Below are positions 8,740 through 18,666 of a DNA stretch of 64,000 bases, in pieces. The notes under the pieces were generated by a model. The model was given only the letters and a program-made list of their open reading frames with translations, was not told the DNA's origin and did not search any database. The DNA lies in assembly GCF_902498805.1 (NCBI RefSeq), contig NZ_LR701595.1, positions 25,126 to 89,125 of the forward strand. The letters are read 5' to 3'. Position 1 is the stretch's first letter. The number at the start of each line of letters is the position of its first letter. A program made the translations under genes and the position numbers. This DNA is from Imperialibacter sp. EC-SDR9 (GTDB lineage Bacteria; Bacteroidota; Bacteroidia; Cytophagales; Cyclobacteriaceae).

Positions 8740-11058
8740 TTAGCTATTTCTTACAGCAATAGGTGCTGCTAGCAAAGTGTCAGGGATTCCAAAAGCGTCA
8801 GTTAACGCCACAGCGTTTTGCCGAACCTCCAAACAAAGCGAGTTGACCAGCTGGCGAATGGCCTTGGTTTTGGCACCAGCCATGTAGTCAGCCTCCAGGT
8901 ACCAGCCTTTGTGTTTCTCTATTTGGGACAAGGCAAATAACTGACAAAGCTTGGTAAGGATATGCTTGCTGCCTTCATCAGTTACTTCGCTAATCTTCTC
9001 CTGAAACTGTTCCAGAATAATTCTTTCGATGTAAGCATGCCCGACCATCACCAGGTGGTACTGGCATTGATTGAAAGCGTCGAAAGAGTCCATTCCCTGA
9101 TCGATGTAGTGCTTCAGTCGCTTGGCAGAAGATGCCAGAATGCTTTTTTCCCGGTACCTGAATGCTGCCAGGTGAAACTCTGAATCCAGCAGGTGTTCTT
9201 TGTCAGTGTTTCTGATGGTAATGGGGTTCATTTCCTGAATACTCACCTTGGCCTGATCGGTCACGTAGTTCAGCATGCCGAACAGGTTCATGTGACCAAA
9301 CTCCTGTCTGAATTCAGAAAGTCTGCTCTTCGCCACCAGCTGCATCAGTACTGTGTTGTCTCCTTCGAAAGTGGTGTAAATCTCTGTGTCATTTTTCAAA
9401 GCGGCGATGCGGTTTTCAGCTAAATAACCTTTGCCCCCAAGTGCTTCTCTGCACTCCTGCAAGCTAGCGGTAGCGTTCCATGTCGCCCACGACTTTAGCC
9501 CGGCGGCCAGTGCTTCTATCTCCTGCATATCTTCTTCCGTTCTTTTAAGGAACCGTTGTGTAAGATACTGAAGGGAGAAATGCAACGCATAAGCATTGGA
9601 AAGGAGTGGCATGAGGCGACGCTGGTGTGTGCGGTAGTTGAGGATGGGAACCTCTGTACCACCTTCAGGCCCGAATTGTCTTCTGCCATCGGCATATCGA
9701 ATAGCAATAGTAAGCCCGGATTTCGTGGCGCTTAGCCCAGAGCGGGGAATGCCGATTCTGCCGCCCACGAGAGTCCCAAGCATGGTAAAGAACCGGCGAT
9801 TGTCGCTGCTGATTGGGCTGGCGAATTGCCCATTTTCATCGATGCTGGCAAAGCGATCCAGCATGCTTTCCTTTGGAATTACCACATTGTCGAAACATAT
9901 CACTCCGTTATCGACGCCGTTCAAGCCCATCTTTCTGCCGCAATCTTTAATTGTCACCCCCTGGTGCATGGCGCCCTTTTTGTCTCGTAGGGGAACAACA
10001 AAGGCGCTGACGCCGTAGTCGGTTCCGTCAATGATCAGCTTGGCAAATACCGTGGCCATTTGGCCATGCAACGCTGCATTGCCAATGTACTCCTTCTGGG
10101 CTTTGGGGTTGGGTGTGTGAATGGTAATTTTGCCCGACTTGTGATCATAGGTGGCAGTGGTTTCAATGCCCTTTACATTTGAACCATGGCCTGTTTCTGT
10201 CATTGCAAAACAGCCCGGGAGATTGAGCGTACCCGCATCAGCCAGGTGTTTTTTATGGTGTTTTTCGGTGCCCAAGAAATAGATACTCATACCGAAAAGC
10301 CCAAACTGTACCCCAAACTTAATGACCATGCTCAGGTCGTGGTAGCTGAGAGTTTCCATGATGGTGAAATAGCCTTCCATGTCATCAGCGCCACCAAACT
10401 CTTTAGGGTAAGCACGGTTGCCATAACCTTGCGACGCAAGAATTTTGCACCAATGGAGTACTTTTTCACGGTATTCGGTAAGGTCTCCCGTGTCCGGGTA
10501 TTTGAACTCGGGGTCGGATAGAAGTGTCTTTACTTTGGTAATGAGGGCAGCTTGATCACCGTCCAAAATTGCCCTGAGTTTATCAACCGAAAATGTTTGT
10601 TGAGATGCGAGTGTTTCCGCTTCGGTAGCAGCCCTGTCATTAGACGCCAGATGGAATGCGGACTCCCTGCTAATAATGCCCAACGCATCTTCAATATCCC
10701 GCAGTGGCTGCTGAGCATTCTGAAAGGCCACTTCATCCCTGCCGATACTATTAAGCTCTGCAAGCTTGTTGCCAATGTCCACCAGACTTGTTTTCATTTC
10801 GGGCGACAGTTCCTGAGAGATACGTTTTATTTCTGTGAGCCAGCTTTTTATCTCGTTAGGAGACGGCGGCTTAGCAGGGTTCAGGTAAGACAGCAGCAAT
10901 TCCCTTTCCTCGGTTTTCAGCCACGACTGCTTGTTAATCAAACTTTGGATATTTTTTATCTCACTTGGCGTAAGTACATCATCTGCCCATACCATGTAAA
11001 ACATTGGAAGAAAAGAATACAGAGATGGATTGGCTTTTAGTAGCGGGGAATTGATCAT
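8740..11058 (-). CDS. Acyl-CoA dehydrogenase/oxidase-like protein with N-terminal extension
   Basis: A 772-residue flavoprotein, far longer than the 380-residue typical acyl-CoA dehydrogenase. Residues 1 to about 150 form a helical extension that begins FLPMFYMVWADDVLTPSEI, reminiscent of TerB-like helical bundles. The FAD domain follows: CFAMTETGHGSNVKGIETTA, then KMGLNGVDNGVICFDNV, and RRQFGPEGG. The catalytic base region is more like acyl-CoA oxidases (ECREALGGKGYLAENRI, then TTFEGDN with Glu565), and a C-terminal helical domain continues to the end. It should oxidise acyl-CoA at the alpha-beta position, with either oxygen or a flavoprotein as acceptor. It converges on eboF with a 2-base gap; functional linkage to ebo is not shown. 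Confidence 0.88.
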   Translation of the reverse strand: MINSPLLKANPSLYSFLPMFYMVWADDVLTPSEIKNIQSLINKQSWLKTEERELLLSYLNPAKPPSPNEIKSWLTEIKRISQELSPEMKTSLVDIGNKLAELNSIGRDEVAFQNAQQPLRDIEDALGIISRESAFHLASNDRAATEAETLASQQTFSVDKLRAILDGDQAALITKVKTLLSDPEFKYPDTGDLTEYREKVLHWCKILASQGYGNRAYPKEFGGADDMEGYFTIMETLSYHDLSMVIKFGVQFGLFGMSIYFLGTEKHHKKHLADAGTLNLPGCFAMTETGHGSNVKGIETTATYDHKSGKITIHTPNPKAQKEYIGNAALHGQMATVFAKLIIDGTDYGVSAFVVPLRDKKGAMHQGVTIKDCGRKMGLNGVDNGVICFDNVVIPKESMLDRFASIDENGQFASPISSDNRRFFTMLGTLVGGRIGIPRSGLSATKSGLTIAIRYADGRRQFGPEGGTEVPILNYRTHQRRLMPLLSNAYALHFSLQYLTQRFLKRTEEDMQEIEALAAGLKSWATWNATASLQECREALGGKGYLAENRIAALKNDTEIYTTFEGDNTVLMQLVAKSRLSEFRQEFGHMNLFGMLNYVTDQAKVSIQEMNPITIRNTDKEHLLDSEFHLAAFRYREKSILASSAKRLKHYIDQGMDSFDAFNQCQYHLVMVGHAYIERIILEQFQEKISEVTDEGSKHILTKLCQLFALSQIEKHKGWYLEADYMAGAKTKAIRQLVNSLCLEVRQNAVALTDAFGIPDTLLAAPIAVRNS

Positions 11059-11212
11059 GGGTGTTATTGTTTGTCTAAATTTTACTCTTTAAAAGTTTTA
11101 AAACAATGATAATTTGGTCCAGCATTAGCTTTTAATCACCGGGCTTCCCAAAAAGGCCATAAAAGATTTTGACCTTTCGAAAAAAGAGTTGTTCAATACA
11201 ACTAGAGATTGA

Positions 11213-11230
11213 TTAGTTTGATTCAACTAA
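11213..11230. promoter_or_regulatory. Small inverted repeat before the S9 peptidase gene
   Basis: TTAGTT and AACTAA form a perfect six-base inverted repeat with a six-base spacer, 13 bases before the ATG at 11243. A second short hairpin, GTTGT-TCAAT-ACAAC, lies at 11188-11202. They could be an operator or 5'-UTR structure for the peptidase gene. No regulator can be named. Confidence 0.25.
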
Positions 11231-11242
11231 CTCTAACAAACC

Positions 11243-13360
11243 ATGAAACCATTTGTTAACATCGTTCTGTTCCTTTTGTCTTGCTGTTTGCCCATGGCAA
11301 ACGTCCATGCTCAGCCTTTTTCTTTCGAATCCATCAAATCGTATCCATTTCCCGCTGACATGACCTCCGCTGCCACGGGAAGTAAGATAGCATGGACTTT
11401 TAACGAACAAGGGCAAAGAAATATCTATGTGGCTGAAGGCCCTGATTTTAAAGCAAGAAAGCTTACGCAGTACAACGACGACAGTGGACAGGAAATATCG
11501 AGCCTGGCAGTGACTGCTGATGGCCAATGGGTAGTTTACGTGAGAGGAGGAGACCATGGTTCCAATTGGGACGATGATGCGCCGGTGAATACCTCTTTCC
11601 TTCCGGAGCCCCCACAAGTTCAGATTTGGAGCGTCCCATTTGCAGGCGGAGAGCCAAAAATGCTGGCGGATGGGGATTTACCTTCTGTCTCACCAAACTC
11701 GAAAACGGTAGCTTATGTTAAGGGTGGGCAGATATTGTCTGTACCCATCGAAGGCACTGCCAAAGGCGAGGCGCTGTTTACTGCAAGAGGAAGGAATGGC
11801 AGTGTTACATGGTCACCTGATGGAACGAAAATGGCTTTTGTCTCCCATAGGGGCGACCATTCATTTGTGGGGGTTTTTACCAACAAAGAAACGCCGATTA
11901 TCTGGCTGGCCCCTTCTTTCAATTTTGACAGATCTCCAGATTGGTCGCCGGATGGCACAAGAATTGTTTTTGTTCGTACACCAGGTGCAGGAGGCGCACC
12001 CGACTCGATACTGGCAAGGAAGCATCGCCCGTGGGCCATTTGGTCAGCCGATGTGTCAACTGCTCAGGCCAAAAAGCTCTGGGAAGCACCCAAAACGCTG
12101 GCTGGCTCAACACCCAACACTCACGGCGGCACCAACTTACATTGGGCAGCAAAAGGCAAAATCGTATTCATGTCGTACAAGGATGGCTGGCCTCATATGT
12201 ATTCCATGCCTGAAGCAGGCGGCGAGTCTATGTTGCTGACGCCCGGCAACTTCATGGCTGAGCACGTGAGTCTCAGCAGTGATCGTACAACATTGTTGTT
12301 TAGCGGAAACACAGGTTCCGACCCGCTTGATCTCGACAGGCGGCATGCAGTGCAGGTGTCGGTAGACAAAGCCGACATGAAGGTACTTACCCCAGGCAGC
12401 GGCCTCGAGTGGACGCCTGTAATGACTGGCGACGGCAAAAGCATAGCAATGATCAGTGCCACACCGCAGCGGCCACCTCTTCCGGCTATTTTACCGGCCA
12501 ATGGAGGGAAAATAAAACTGCTGGCTGAAGACCGGATTCCTTCCGGGTTTCCAACGAAAAGCCTGGTGACACCAACTCAGGCAGTGTTTACATCTGAGGA
12601 TGGCTTCACTATCCATGGTCAGCTGTTTACGCCGACCAATAAGCCAGCCAAAGGCCCTGCCATCATTTATGTTCATGGGGGCCCACCAAGACAAATGCTT
12701 CTTGGTTGGCATTATTCCGACTACTATACCAATGGCTATGCAACCAACCAGTACCTGGCCAGCCTTGGCTTTACTGTGCTGGTGGTTAACTATCGCCTTG
12801 GCATCGGTTATGGCTACGAATTTCATAACCCGGCAGATGCAGGAACCTGGGGAGCCAGTGAGTACAAAGACATTAAGGCAGCGGGGCTTTGGCTCGGCAA
12901 GCAGCCAGGAGTTGATGCATCAAAGATTGGCATCTACGGTGGGTCATATGGTGGCTATTTGACGGCCATGGCTTTGGGGAGAAACTCTGACATTTTTGCC
13001 GCTGGCGTCGATATTCACGGTGTGCATGAGAGAACGACTGGTAGGATAGGAGATATCCTGTACCCGGATCAATATGAAAAAGCGCCCGACGCAGAGAAGG
13101 CCGCTAAAGTAGCGTGGGAGTCTTCCCCGGCATCAACAGTTGGCAGCTGGACCTCGCCGGTTCTCATTATCCATGGTGATGACGACCGAAATGTCCGCTT
13201 TAGTCAAAGCACTGACCTGGTGCAACGTCTGCTTGAAAAAGGAGTGGAGATGGAAACCATCGTCATAGTCGACGATACCCACCATTGGATGAAGCATGGA
13301 AACTCCTTAAAAGCAGGAAAAGCGACGGCCGATTTCTTCGTTAGGAAGTTAAAGAAGTAA
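11243..13360 (+). CDS. Exported S9 family prolyl-oligopeptidase-type peptidase
   Basis: A 705-residue secreted peptidase that starts with a clear signal peptide (MKPFVNIVLFLLSCCLPMANVHAQ). Residues about 30-430 form a TolB/WD40-like beta-propeller, seen as repeated blocks such as VTWSPDGTKMAFVS and PDWSPDGTRIVFV. The C-terminal alpha/beta-hydrolase domain carries the triad: Ser568 in YGGSYGGYL, Asp648 in HGDDDRNV and His680 or 681 in DDTHHW. The propeller normally restricts access to small peptides. The product should act in the periplasm as an aminopeptidase or dipeptidyl-peptidase. It precedes the subtilisin gene on the same strand by about 100 AT-rich bases, but each is likely its own transcription unit. 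Confidence 0.92.
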   Translation: MKPFVNIVLFLLSCCLPMANVHAQPFSFESIKSYPFPADMTSAATGSKIAWTFNEQGQRNIYVAEGPDFKARKLTQYNDDSGQEISSLAVTADGQWVVYVRGGDHGSNWDDDAPVNTSFLPEPPQVQIWSVPFAGGEPKMLADGDLPSVSPNSKTVAYVKGGQILSVPIEGTAKGEALFTARGRNGSVTWSPDGTKMAFVSHRGDHSFVGVFTNKETPIIWLAPSFNFDRSPDWSPDGTRIVFVRTPGAGGAPDSILARKHRPWAIWSADVSTAQAKKLWEAPKTLAGSTPNTHGGTNLHWAAKGKIVFMSYKDGWPHMYSMPEAGGESMLLTPGNFMAEHVSLSSDRTTLLFSGNTGSDPLDLDRRHAVQVSVDKADMKVLTPGSGLEWTPVMTGDGKSIAMISATPQRPPLPAILPANGGKIKLLAEDRIPSGFPTKSLVTPTQAVFTSEDGFTIHGQLFTPTNKPAKGPAIIYVHGGPPRQMLLGWHYSDYYTNGYATNQYLASLGFTVLVVNYRLGIGYGYEFHNPADAGTWGASEYKDIKAAGLWLGKQPGVDASKIGIYGGSYGGYLTAMALGRNSDIFAAGVDIHGVHERTTGRIGDILYPDQYEKAPDAEKAAKVAWESSPASTVGSWTSPVLIIHGDDDRNVRFSQSTDLVQRLLEKGVEMETIVIVDDTHHWMKHGNSLKAGKATADFFVRKLKK

Positions 13361-13458
13361 GATAGTCTACTATAATAGTTAATATTTTTATTGCTAAGGG
13401 TATGTATTTAGTTTCCGGTTTATGAAGTAAATATTTTTAAAAGATTTACTTTTAACCA

Positions 13459-16400
13459 GTGAAACTCTTGAGCCGGCAACTTCTTTTTGCATCTTTTATA
13501 TGCCTTGTGTACATTCATAAGGCATCAGCGCAACAGGTATTGTCTGTTAGAGACAAATTAGGATATTCAAAGTCCTACCGTAGTGGGAGCCACGTTGCAA
13601 ACGCCTTTTCCAACAAAGATTCCCTGGGAGTAACTCTCTATGCGAAAGGGGCATCGAGCAACTCGACAGAACCAGAGGCAAAGCGAGGTGAATTTATCGT
13701 TAAATTCAAACAAGGGGTACCTTCTGCTTCGCAAAGCAAGCAATTTGGATTTAATGCCAAGCCTTTCAAGGATCCAGTTCTGTTCGATAAATTGCGTTCA
13801 GACCTGAATTTGCTGCACTCGGCCCGAACAAAAGGGAGTAAAAGTACATTGGCTGTTTCTTCGCTTGAAAAGGAGTATTCAAAAGCTTTCTTTGGGGCGC
13901 ATATAAGAGCTAGTGAAGAGTTGGTTGACGAAATACAAAAACTGGACTATGTCGAATCCGTCCACCCAAATGGTGTTGTAAAGGCTTTTCTGGACACCAG
14001 CGTGCCTTTAATTCGTGCCCCGGAGGTGTGGGATAGCTATGATATACGGGGTGAGGGAATTGTTGTTGGTATAATAGATACGGGCATTGATTACAATCAT
14101 CCCGCTCTAGGTGGTGGCTTTGGTCCTGATTTTAAAGTAGTTGGTGGGTATGACTTTGTGAATGATGATAATGACCCCTTCGATGACAATGAACATGGGA
14201 CGCACGTAGCTGGTATTGTGGCAGCCAATGGTGGTGGGCTTATAGGAGTAGCACCAGAAGCTAAATTGGTGGCTCTGAAGGTGCTTGACCAATATGGATA
14301 CGGATACGATGATGACATTCTTGATGCCATAGAATGGGCGGTTGACCCCAATGGTGATGGTGATTACAGCGACCGGTTGGATGTTGTGAATATGAGCCTT
14401 GGCGGGCCAGGTGACTACCAGTCGCCAACAGCAATTGCAGTCAATGCTGCTGTGGAAATGGGAGTTGTTTTTTGTGTGGCTGCTGGTAATTCTGGTGGCT
14501 TTAAGACGATCGGCAGCCCAGGCACAGCAGAAAGAGCCATTACAGTTGGTGCCAGTGACGACTACGACATGCTTGCCTACTTTAGCAGTAAGGGGCCAAA
14601 TGCAGGAAACTATGCGATCAAGCCCGATTTATTGGCTCCAGGCGTAAATATAGCGTCGAGTGTTCCTGGAGGAGGTACTGCGAATTTTAACGGCACATCC
14701 ATGGCTACTCCTCACGTTGCTGGAGTAGCCGCCCTTTTAAGAGATATTCATCCTGACTGGACTGTAGATCAGGTAAAGGCAGCACTAACCACTACAGCCA
14801 AAGACCTTGGGCTGCAAGAAATGCAGCAGGGTTCTGGCAGATTAGATGCCGTGAAAGCTGCAGGTGTCAGCAGTACTGCATATCCAACCCAATTGAGCTA
14901 TGGACTAAATGCAACCGATCAACCCAATTGGGGTGGTTCTAAGACGGTGACTGTTACGAATAATAGTGTTTCTGAACAATCCTATTCCATAACAGTAACA
15001 GGAACGCAAGCAGGGATAACATTGACTCCAACTGAGACAGCTTTTACGCTAAATTCTGGCCAATCCACTACCATAAGCTTTTCTCTTGCCGTTGACAATA
15101 ATGTATTTGAACAGGAGCCCAAAGCCTCACAATCCGCCGGAGGTAGGGTGACAATTGCAAGTGAAGAAGATGCGCTTGTAATACCCTGGGCCTTCGTTAG
15201 TGGAACTATTGTCAGAATAGTTTTTGAGGATAATCAATTGAACAGGGACTATAATAAACTGATCCAATTATTCAACGACGAATTTTCTTATGGAGCCAAT
15301 GATGCTTCATTTTCGGGAGATGGATTAACTGCAACCTTTCTTGTTCCGAACGCTACTTATAACGGATTTTTCTTGTTTGAAGACTGGAGTAAGATTGCGC
15401 TGAAAGAAAATATTGTTGTTGATGGCAGTACCACTATTTCGGTAACCTCGGCCGACGTAGAAAACAAAATAACTTTTGCTGCCGCAGATGAGAATGGTGA
15501 AAGTTTAGCGGACAGTTATCAGGGAACCTTAACCTTACTGATCCAGTCAAAGAGCAGCCGCTTTGGAAATATTGTTTCATACGGCACTGCGCTTCGTGAA
15601 TTAAATTTCTCGGATTTTTCCTCAGAGTACTTCGCTACAACAAACTACACATTTGATGTTCGGAATGAGTCTGGTAACAAGTTGTATAACATAGAGTTAG
15701 CTGCTTTCGATGGTCTCTCTGAAAGTGCAGACATTCAGCGAAACTCCGAGGATCTTTACCATTTTGGTCTTGATTTTGATTTACCGGGATCGTCTGCCGT
15801 TCATGATATTACCTTCTTTGTTAATGCGCACTGGTTTGACGACTATGGTGGGGGCGGAAATACGGTTGGTTTTGGTCGGAATTGGGGCAGTAGTGTAAAC
15901 TTGCCTATGGATATCTGGCATGCAGACGCATACATTACAGAGTCGTCAGTCATTAATAATTGGGGCTTAGGGATTGATGCGCATGTTTCTAAAAATGTCA
16001 ACGATTCATATCAATCGTTGCGAACTAAACTGCTTAGGGTCTTTGATAATAAGATTGCCAGTTTCGATGGCAAATGGCCACTGAGCGACACGCCGGGAAT
16101 GAATATGGGGCAAACACTCAATTTTGGTAGTGGTGTTCTGCACCCAGGAACCTACCTGAATAATTACGATATCCGTTCAAGCGCTTTTTTGGGATCCTTC
16201 GGGGAAGAAACCTATTTCCTGTATGATCAGATGAATGTGAAAGTTTCAGCGAGCGACTTGGTTCTTTTCAATGGAACAGGGAGAGATTTTTTCTCAGACT
16301 GGGGGTTTTATCAGGCTGGACAGTATCAATTTGACTTCACTGTTCCACATGAACAAATGCCTGGCCAGGAAGGCGTCATCAAATACACAACCAATTCCAT

Positions 16401-18666
16401 TGTTCAAAATGAAGGCGGCAGTGTTACGTCCCCTTTCATGCCGGGGTTTTATTTTCAAGATAAATCGGGCGAGCTTACTAACCAATTTGAAAAGGTATTG
16501 GATGGTAAGGTAAGATTTTCAGTAAGGCCTGGCCTGTCTTCGCTCGTTGGTAGCCAGCTTTACATTAAGAAAAGTGGTTCGGATAACTACCAGATCGTTC
16601 CAGTGGAGTTTGTTACTACCGAAAACCTCGATGGAAGGAAAGTGTTCGAAGGAAGTATTTTTAACAAACCTTCTGACGATACATATTATGACATCAAACT
16701 GGTGGCCAAGGGATCTTCCGGTGACTCAATGCAATATATAATGACCTCTGCGCTGTTCGTAAAAGCGAACAAAATTCCGGAAGTTGTTGACCAGCAACCA
16801 GTCACAATATTCAGAGGCGCCTCTCACGAAATATCTTTGGATGATTTGATCATTTTGGATGACGACTCCAATGCTTCTGAGATGAGCATAATTGTGGAAA
16901 ATGGGGATAGTTATTCTGTTGATGGAAAAAAGATTATAGCGCCGATCGATTCCGTTGGCACAATTAAGGTTCCCGTTTCGGTTAATGATGGTTATGATAG
17001 TAGTGAGCCATTTCTATTGAACATTAAAGTTGTTAATCAGCCTCCGGTTGTTACAGGGCAAGTAGCTGTTGAAATAGATAAAAACAACGCTTATACGTTG
17101 TCCCTAACAGACATTACTGCGACAGACGCCGATGATATTTACCCAACAAAACATACGTTACTTGTTCTACCTGGCGAGCACTATGTAGTTGAAGGCATGA
17201 CAGTCTTTCCTAACGAAACTTATGGAGGTGAACTTCAGGTAAACATTGTTGTTAATGATGGATTTTCAAACAGTGCAGTATATAGGTTTGAGATTCAGGT
17301 AACAAATGAGCCTCCGGTGATCACAGGACAGCAAGCTATAAGTATTTGGAAGTCAGCATCATGGGAGATCGGCGTCAATGATCTTATCATCGTAGATTCA
17401 GATAACCACTATCCTGACGGGTTTACTGTGAAAGTGTTGGCCGTTTCAAGTGGGCAGTTGGAAGATAACCTCGTTACACCACCAAACGATTTTAATGGTG
17501 TCTTAACCGCTTCGGTTGTTGTGAACGATGGAGCTGACGATAGTAATATATTTGAGCTGGAAATTGAAGTGATGAATGTTGCGCCATCGATTGTTGGGCA
17601 GCAGTCAATGCAAGTGACTAAGAATAATAATTTTTCTGTATCAGTTGATGACTTACAAATCATTGATGAGAACGATGGGCCTGATTTTGCTTACCAGCTT
17701 TCTATCGGGCAAGGTGAGGACTTTTCTGTTACCGAGGATGGCATGGTTCGGCCTACTGCAGGGTTCGTCGGCACCATTATCATTCCTTTGACAGTGAGTG
17801 ATGGGGTGGATAGTAGCCCGGTTTTTGAGTTCTTAGTAGACATTCTTAACCACAAGCCAGTAATAACCGGGCAGGTAGCGACAACGCTTGGCAAAAACAA
17901 ACCGATTGAGATCGATTTGGCGCAGCTAACTGTGACTGATGCAGATGATCCGCTGGAAAGTCTGACCCTGAAACTAGTTGAGGGGAATGGTTATCAGATT
18001 GTTGAGGGTAAGATTATGCCATCAGTCAATTTTGTGGGAGTTCTAAAGATCAATATAACGGTAACCGACGGCATTGACGACAGCGACCTGTTTAAGTTTT
18101 CAGTAAACCTGAGCAACGACATTCCGCAAATTACCGGTCAACAGGAACTGAGTATTGACAAAAATGCTTCACTAAAAATCCTGCCTCAATATGTATTTGT
18201 TGATGACGATGATGATGAATTTCCAGTCAACCATTCTTTGAAGATAGGGGCTGGTGACAATTATAGTGTATCAGGGCAGACGGTAACTCCTGCTTTGGAC
18301 TATATTGGGGAGCTGGAAGTACCAGTTGTAGTGAGTGACCCAAACAGCACCAGTCTGCCTTATAATCTAATCATCATGGTGAATGCAATAAGTGGCATTC
18401 AAAGCAGTATGTCTCAGCTTGTTGATGTTTACCCTATTCCAGTTAATGATTACCTAAGCATTCGATTTAAAAACCAAATAAGTGGGCAAATCATGCTAAG
18501 CATCGTTGACCTGGTGGGGCAAACACTCACGGAAGATAATCTGGAGAATGTCCAATCTAATAGTGAATATGCGTTGGTTACAAGCCATCTCCGTCCTGGA
18601 GTTTATCTCTTGCTGGTTTCGACTTCTTCAGGGGATAGTTTCAGTACTCGTATCGTCAAAGACTAG
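13459..18666 (+). CDS. Large subtilisin-like S8 protease with six tandem repeats and T9SS tail
   Basis: A 1735-residue exported protease. The start is GTG at 13459, directly giving a signal peptide (KLLSRQLLFASFICLVYIHKASAQ). After a propeptide (about 70-180) comes the S8 domain with Asp207 (IIDTGID), His246 (EHGTHVAG) and Ser414 (NGTSMATPH). A beta-sandwich region follows, then six tandem repeats of about 90 residues beginning near residues 1107, 1195, 1285, 1375, 1466 and 1555, each opening with a block like PPVITGQ and containing NDG or DADD turns. Residues about 1655-1735 form a type A T9SS sorting domain (VDVYPIPVNDYLSI, LRPGVYLLLV). It is therefore exported through the T9SS and anchored or released at the cell surface. 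The last four bases overlap the convergent pgl gene. Confidence 0.92.
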   Translation: MKLLSRQLLFASFICLVYIHKASAQQVLSVRDKLGYSKSYRSGSHVANAFSNKDSLGVTLYAKGASSNSTEPEAKRGEFIVKFKQGVPSASQSKQFGFNAKPFKDPVLFDKLRSDLNLLHSARTKGSKSTLAVSSLEKEYSKAFFGAHIRASEELVDEIQKLDYVESVHPNGVVKAFLDTSVPLIRAPEVWDSYDIRGEGIVVGIIDTGIDYNHPALGGGFGPDFKVVGGYDFVNDDNDPFDDNEHGTHVAGIVAANGGGLIGVAPEAKLVALKVLDQYGYGYDDDILDAIEWAVDPNGDGDYSDRLDVVNMSLGGPGDYQSPTAIAVNAAVEMGVVFCVAAGNSGGFKTIGSPGTAERAITVGASDDYDMLAYFSSKGPNAGNYAIKPDLLAPGVNIASSVPGGGTANFNGTSMATPHVAGVAALLRDIHPDWTVDQVKAALTTTAKDLGLQEMQQGSGRLDAVKAAGVSSTAYPTQLSYGLNATDQPNWGGSKTVTVTNNSVSEQSYSITVTGTQAGITLTPTETAFTLNSGQSTTISFSLAVDNNVFEQEPKASQSAGGRVTIASEEDALVIPWAFVSGTIVRIVFEDNQLNRDYNKLIQLFNDEFSYGANDASFSGDGLTATFLVPNATYNGFFLFEDWSKIALKENIVVDGSTTISVTSADVENKITFAAADENGESLADSYQGTLTLLIQSKSSRFGNIVSYGTALRELNFSDFSSEYFATTNYTFDVRNESGNKLYNIELAAFDGLSESADIQRNSEDLYHFGLDFDLPGSSAVHDITFFVNAHWFDDYGGGGNTVGFGRNWGSSVNLPMDIWHADAYITESSVINNWGLGIDAHVSKNVNDSYQSLRTKLLRVFDNKIASFDGKWPLSDTPGMNMGQTLNFGSGVLHPGTYLNNYDIRSSAFLGSFGEETYFLYDQMNVKVSASDLVLFNGTGRDFFSDWGFYQAGQYQFDFTVPHEQMPGQEGVIKYTTNSIVQNEGGSVTSPFMPGFYFQDKSGELTNQFEKVLDGKVRFSVRPGLSSLVGSQLYIKKSGSDNYQIVPVEFVTTENLDGRKVFEGSIFNKPSDDTYYDIKLVAKGSSGDSMQYIMTSALFVKANKIPEVVDQQPVTIFRGASHEISLDDLIILDDDSNASEMSIIVENGDSYSVDGKKIIAPIDSVGTIKVPVSVNDGYDSSEPFLLNIKVVNQPPVVTGQVAVEIDKNNAYTLSLTDITATDADDIYPTKHTLLVLPGEHYVVEGMTVFPNETYGGELQVNIVVNDGFSNSAVYRFEIQVTNEPPVITGQQAISIWKSASWEIGVNDLIIVDSDNHYPDGFTVKVLAVSSGQLEDNLVTPPNDFNGVLTASVVVNDGADDSNIFELEIEVMNVAPSIVGQQSMQVTKNNNFSVSVDDLQIIDENDGPDFAYQLSIGQGEDFSVTEDGMVRPTAGFVGTIIIPLTVSDGVDSSPVFEFLVDILNHKPVITGQVATTLGKNKPIEIDLAQLTVTDADDPLESLTLKLVEGNGYQIVEGKIMPSVNFVGVLKINITVTDGIDDSDLFKFSVNLSNDIPQITGQQELSIDKNASLKILPQYVFVDDDDDEFPVNHSLKIGAGDNYSVSGQTVTPALDYIGELEVPVVVSDPNSTSLPYNLIIMVNAISGIQSSMSQLVDVYPIPVNDYLSIRFKNQISGQIMLSIVDLVGQTLTEDNLENVQSNSEYALVTSHLRPGVYLLLVSTSSGDSFSTRIVKD
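16770..18380 (+). repeat. Six tandem about 270-base repeats inside the S8 protease gene
   Basis: The repeat units of the protein recur every 89-91 codons. They are diverged at DNA level but share the start motif xPxxxGQ, a KN or KS turn, and VNDG/VSDG near the end. The fold is probably cadherin or Ig-like, making a stalk between the catalytic domain and the sorting signal. Confidence 0.75.
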
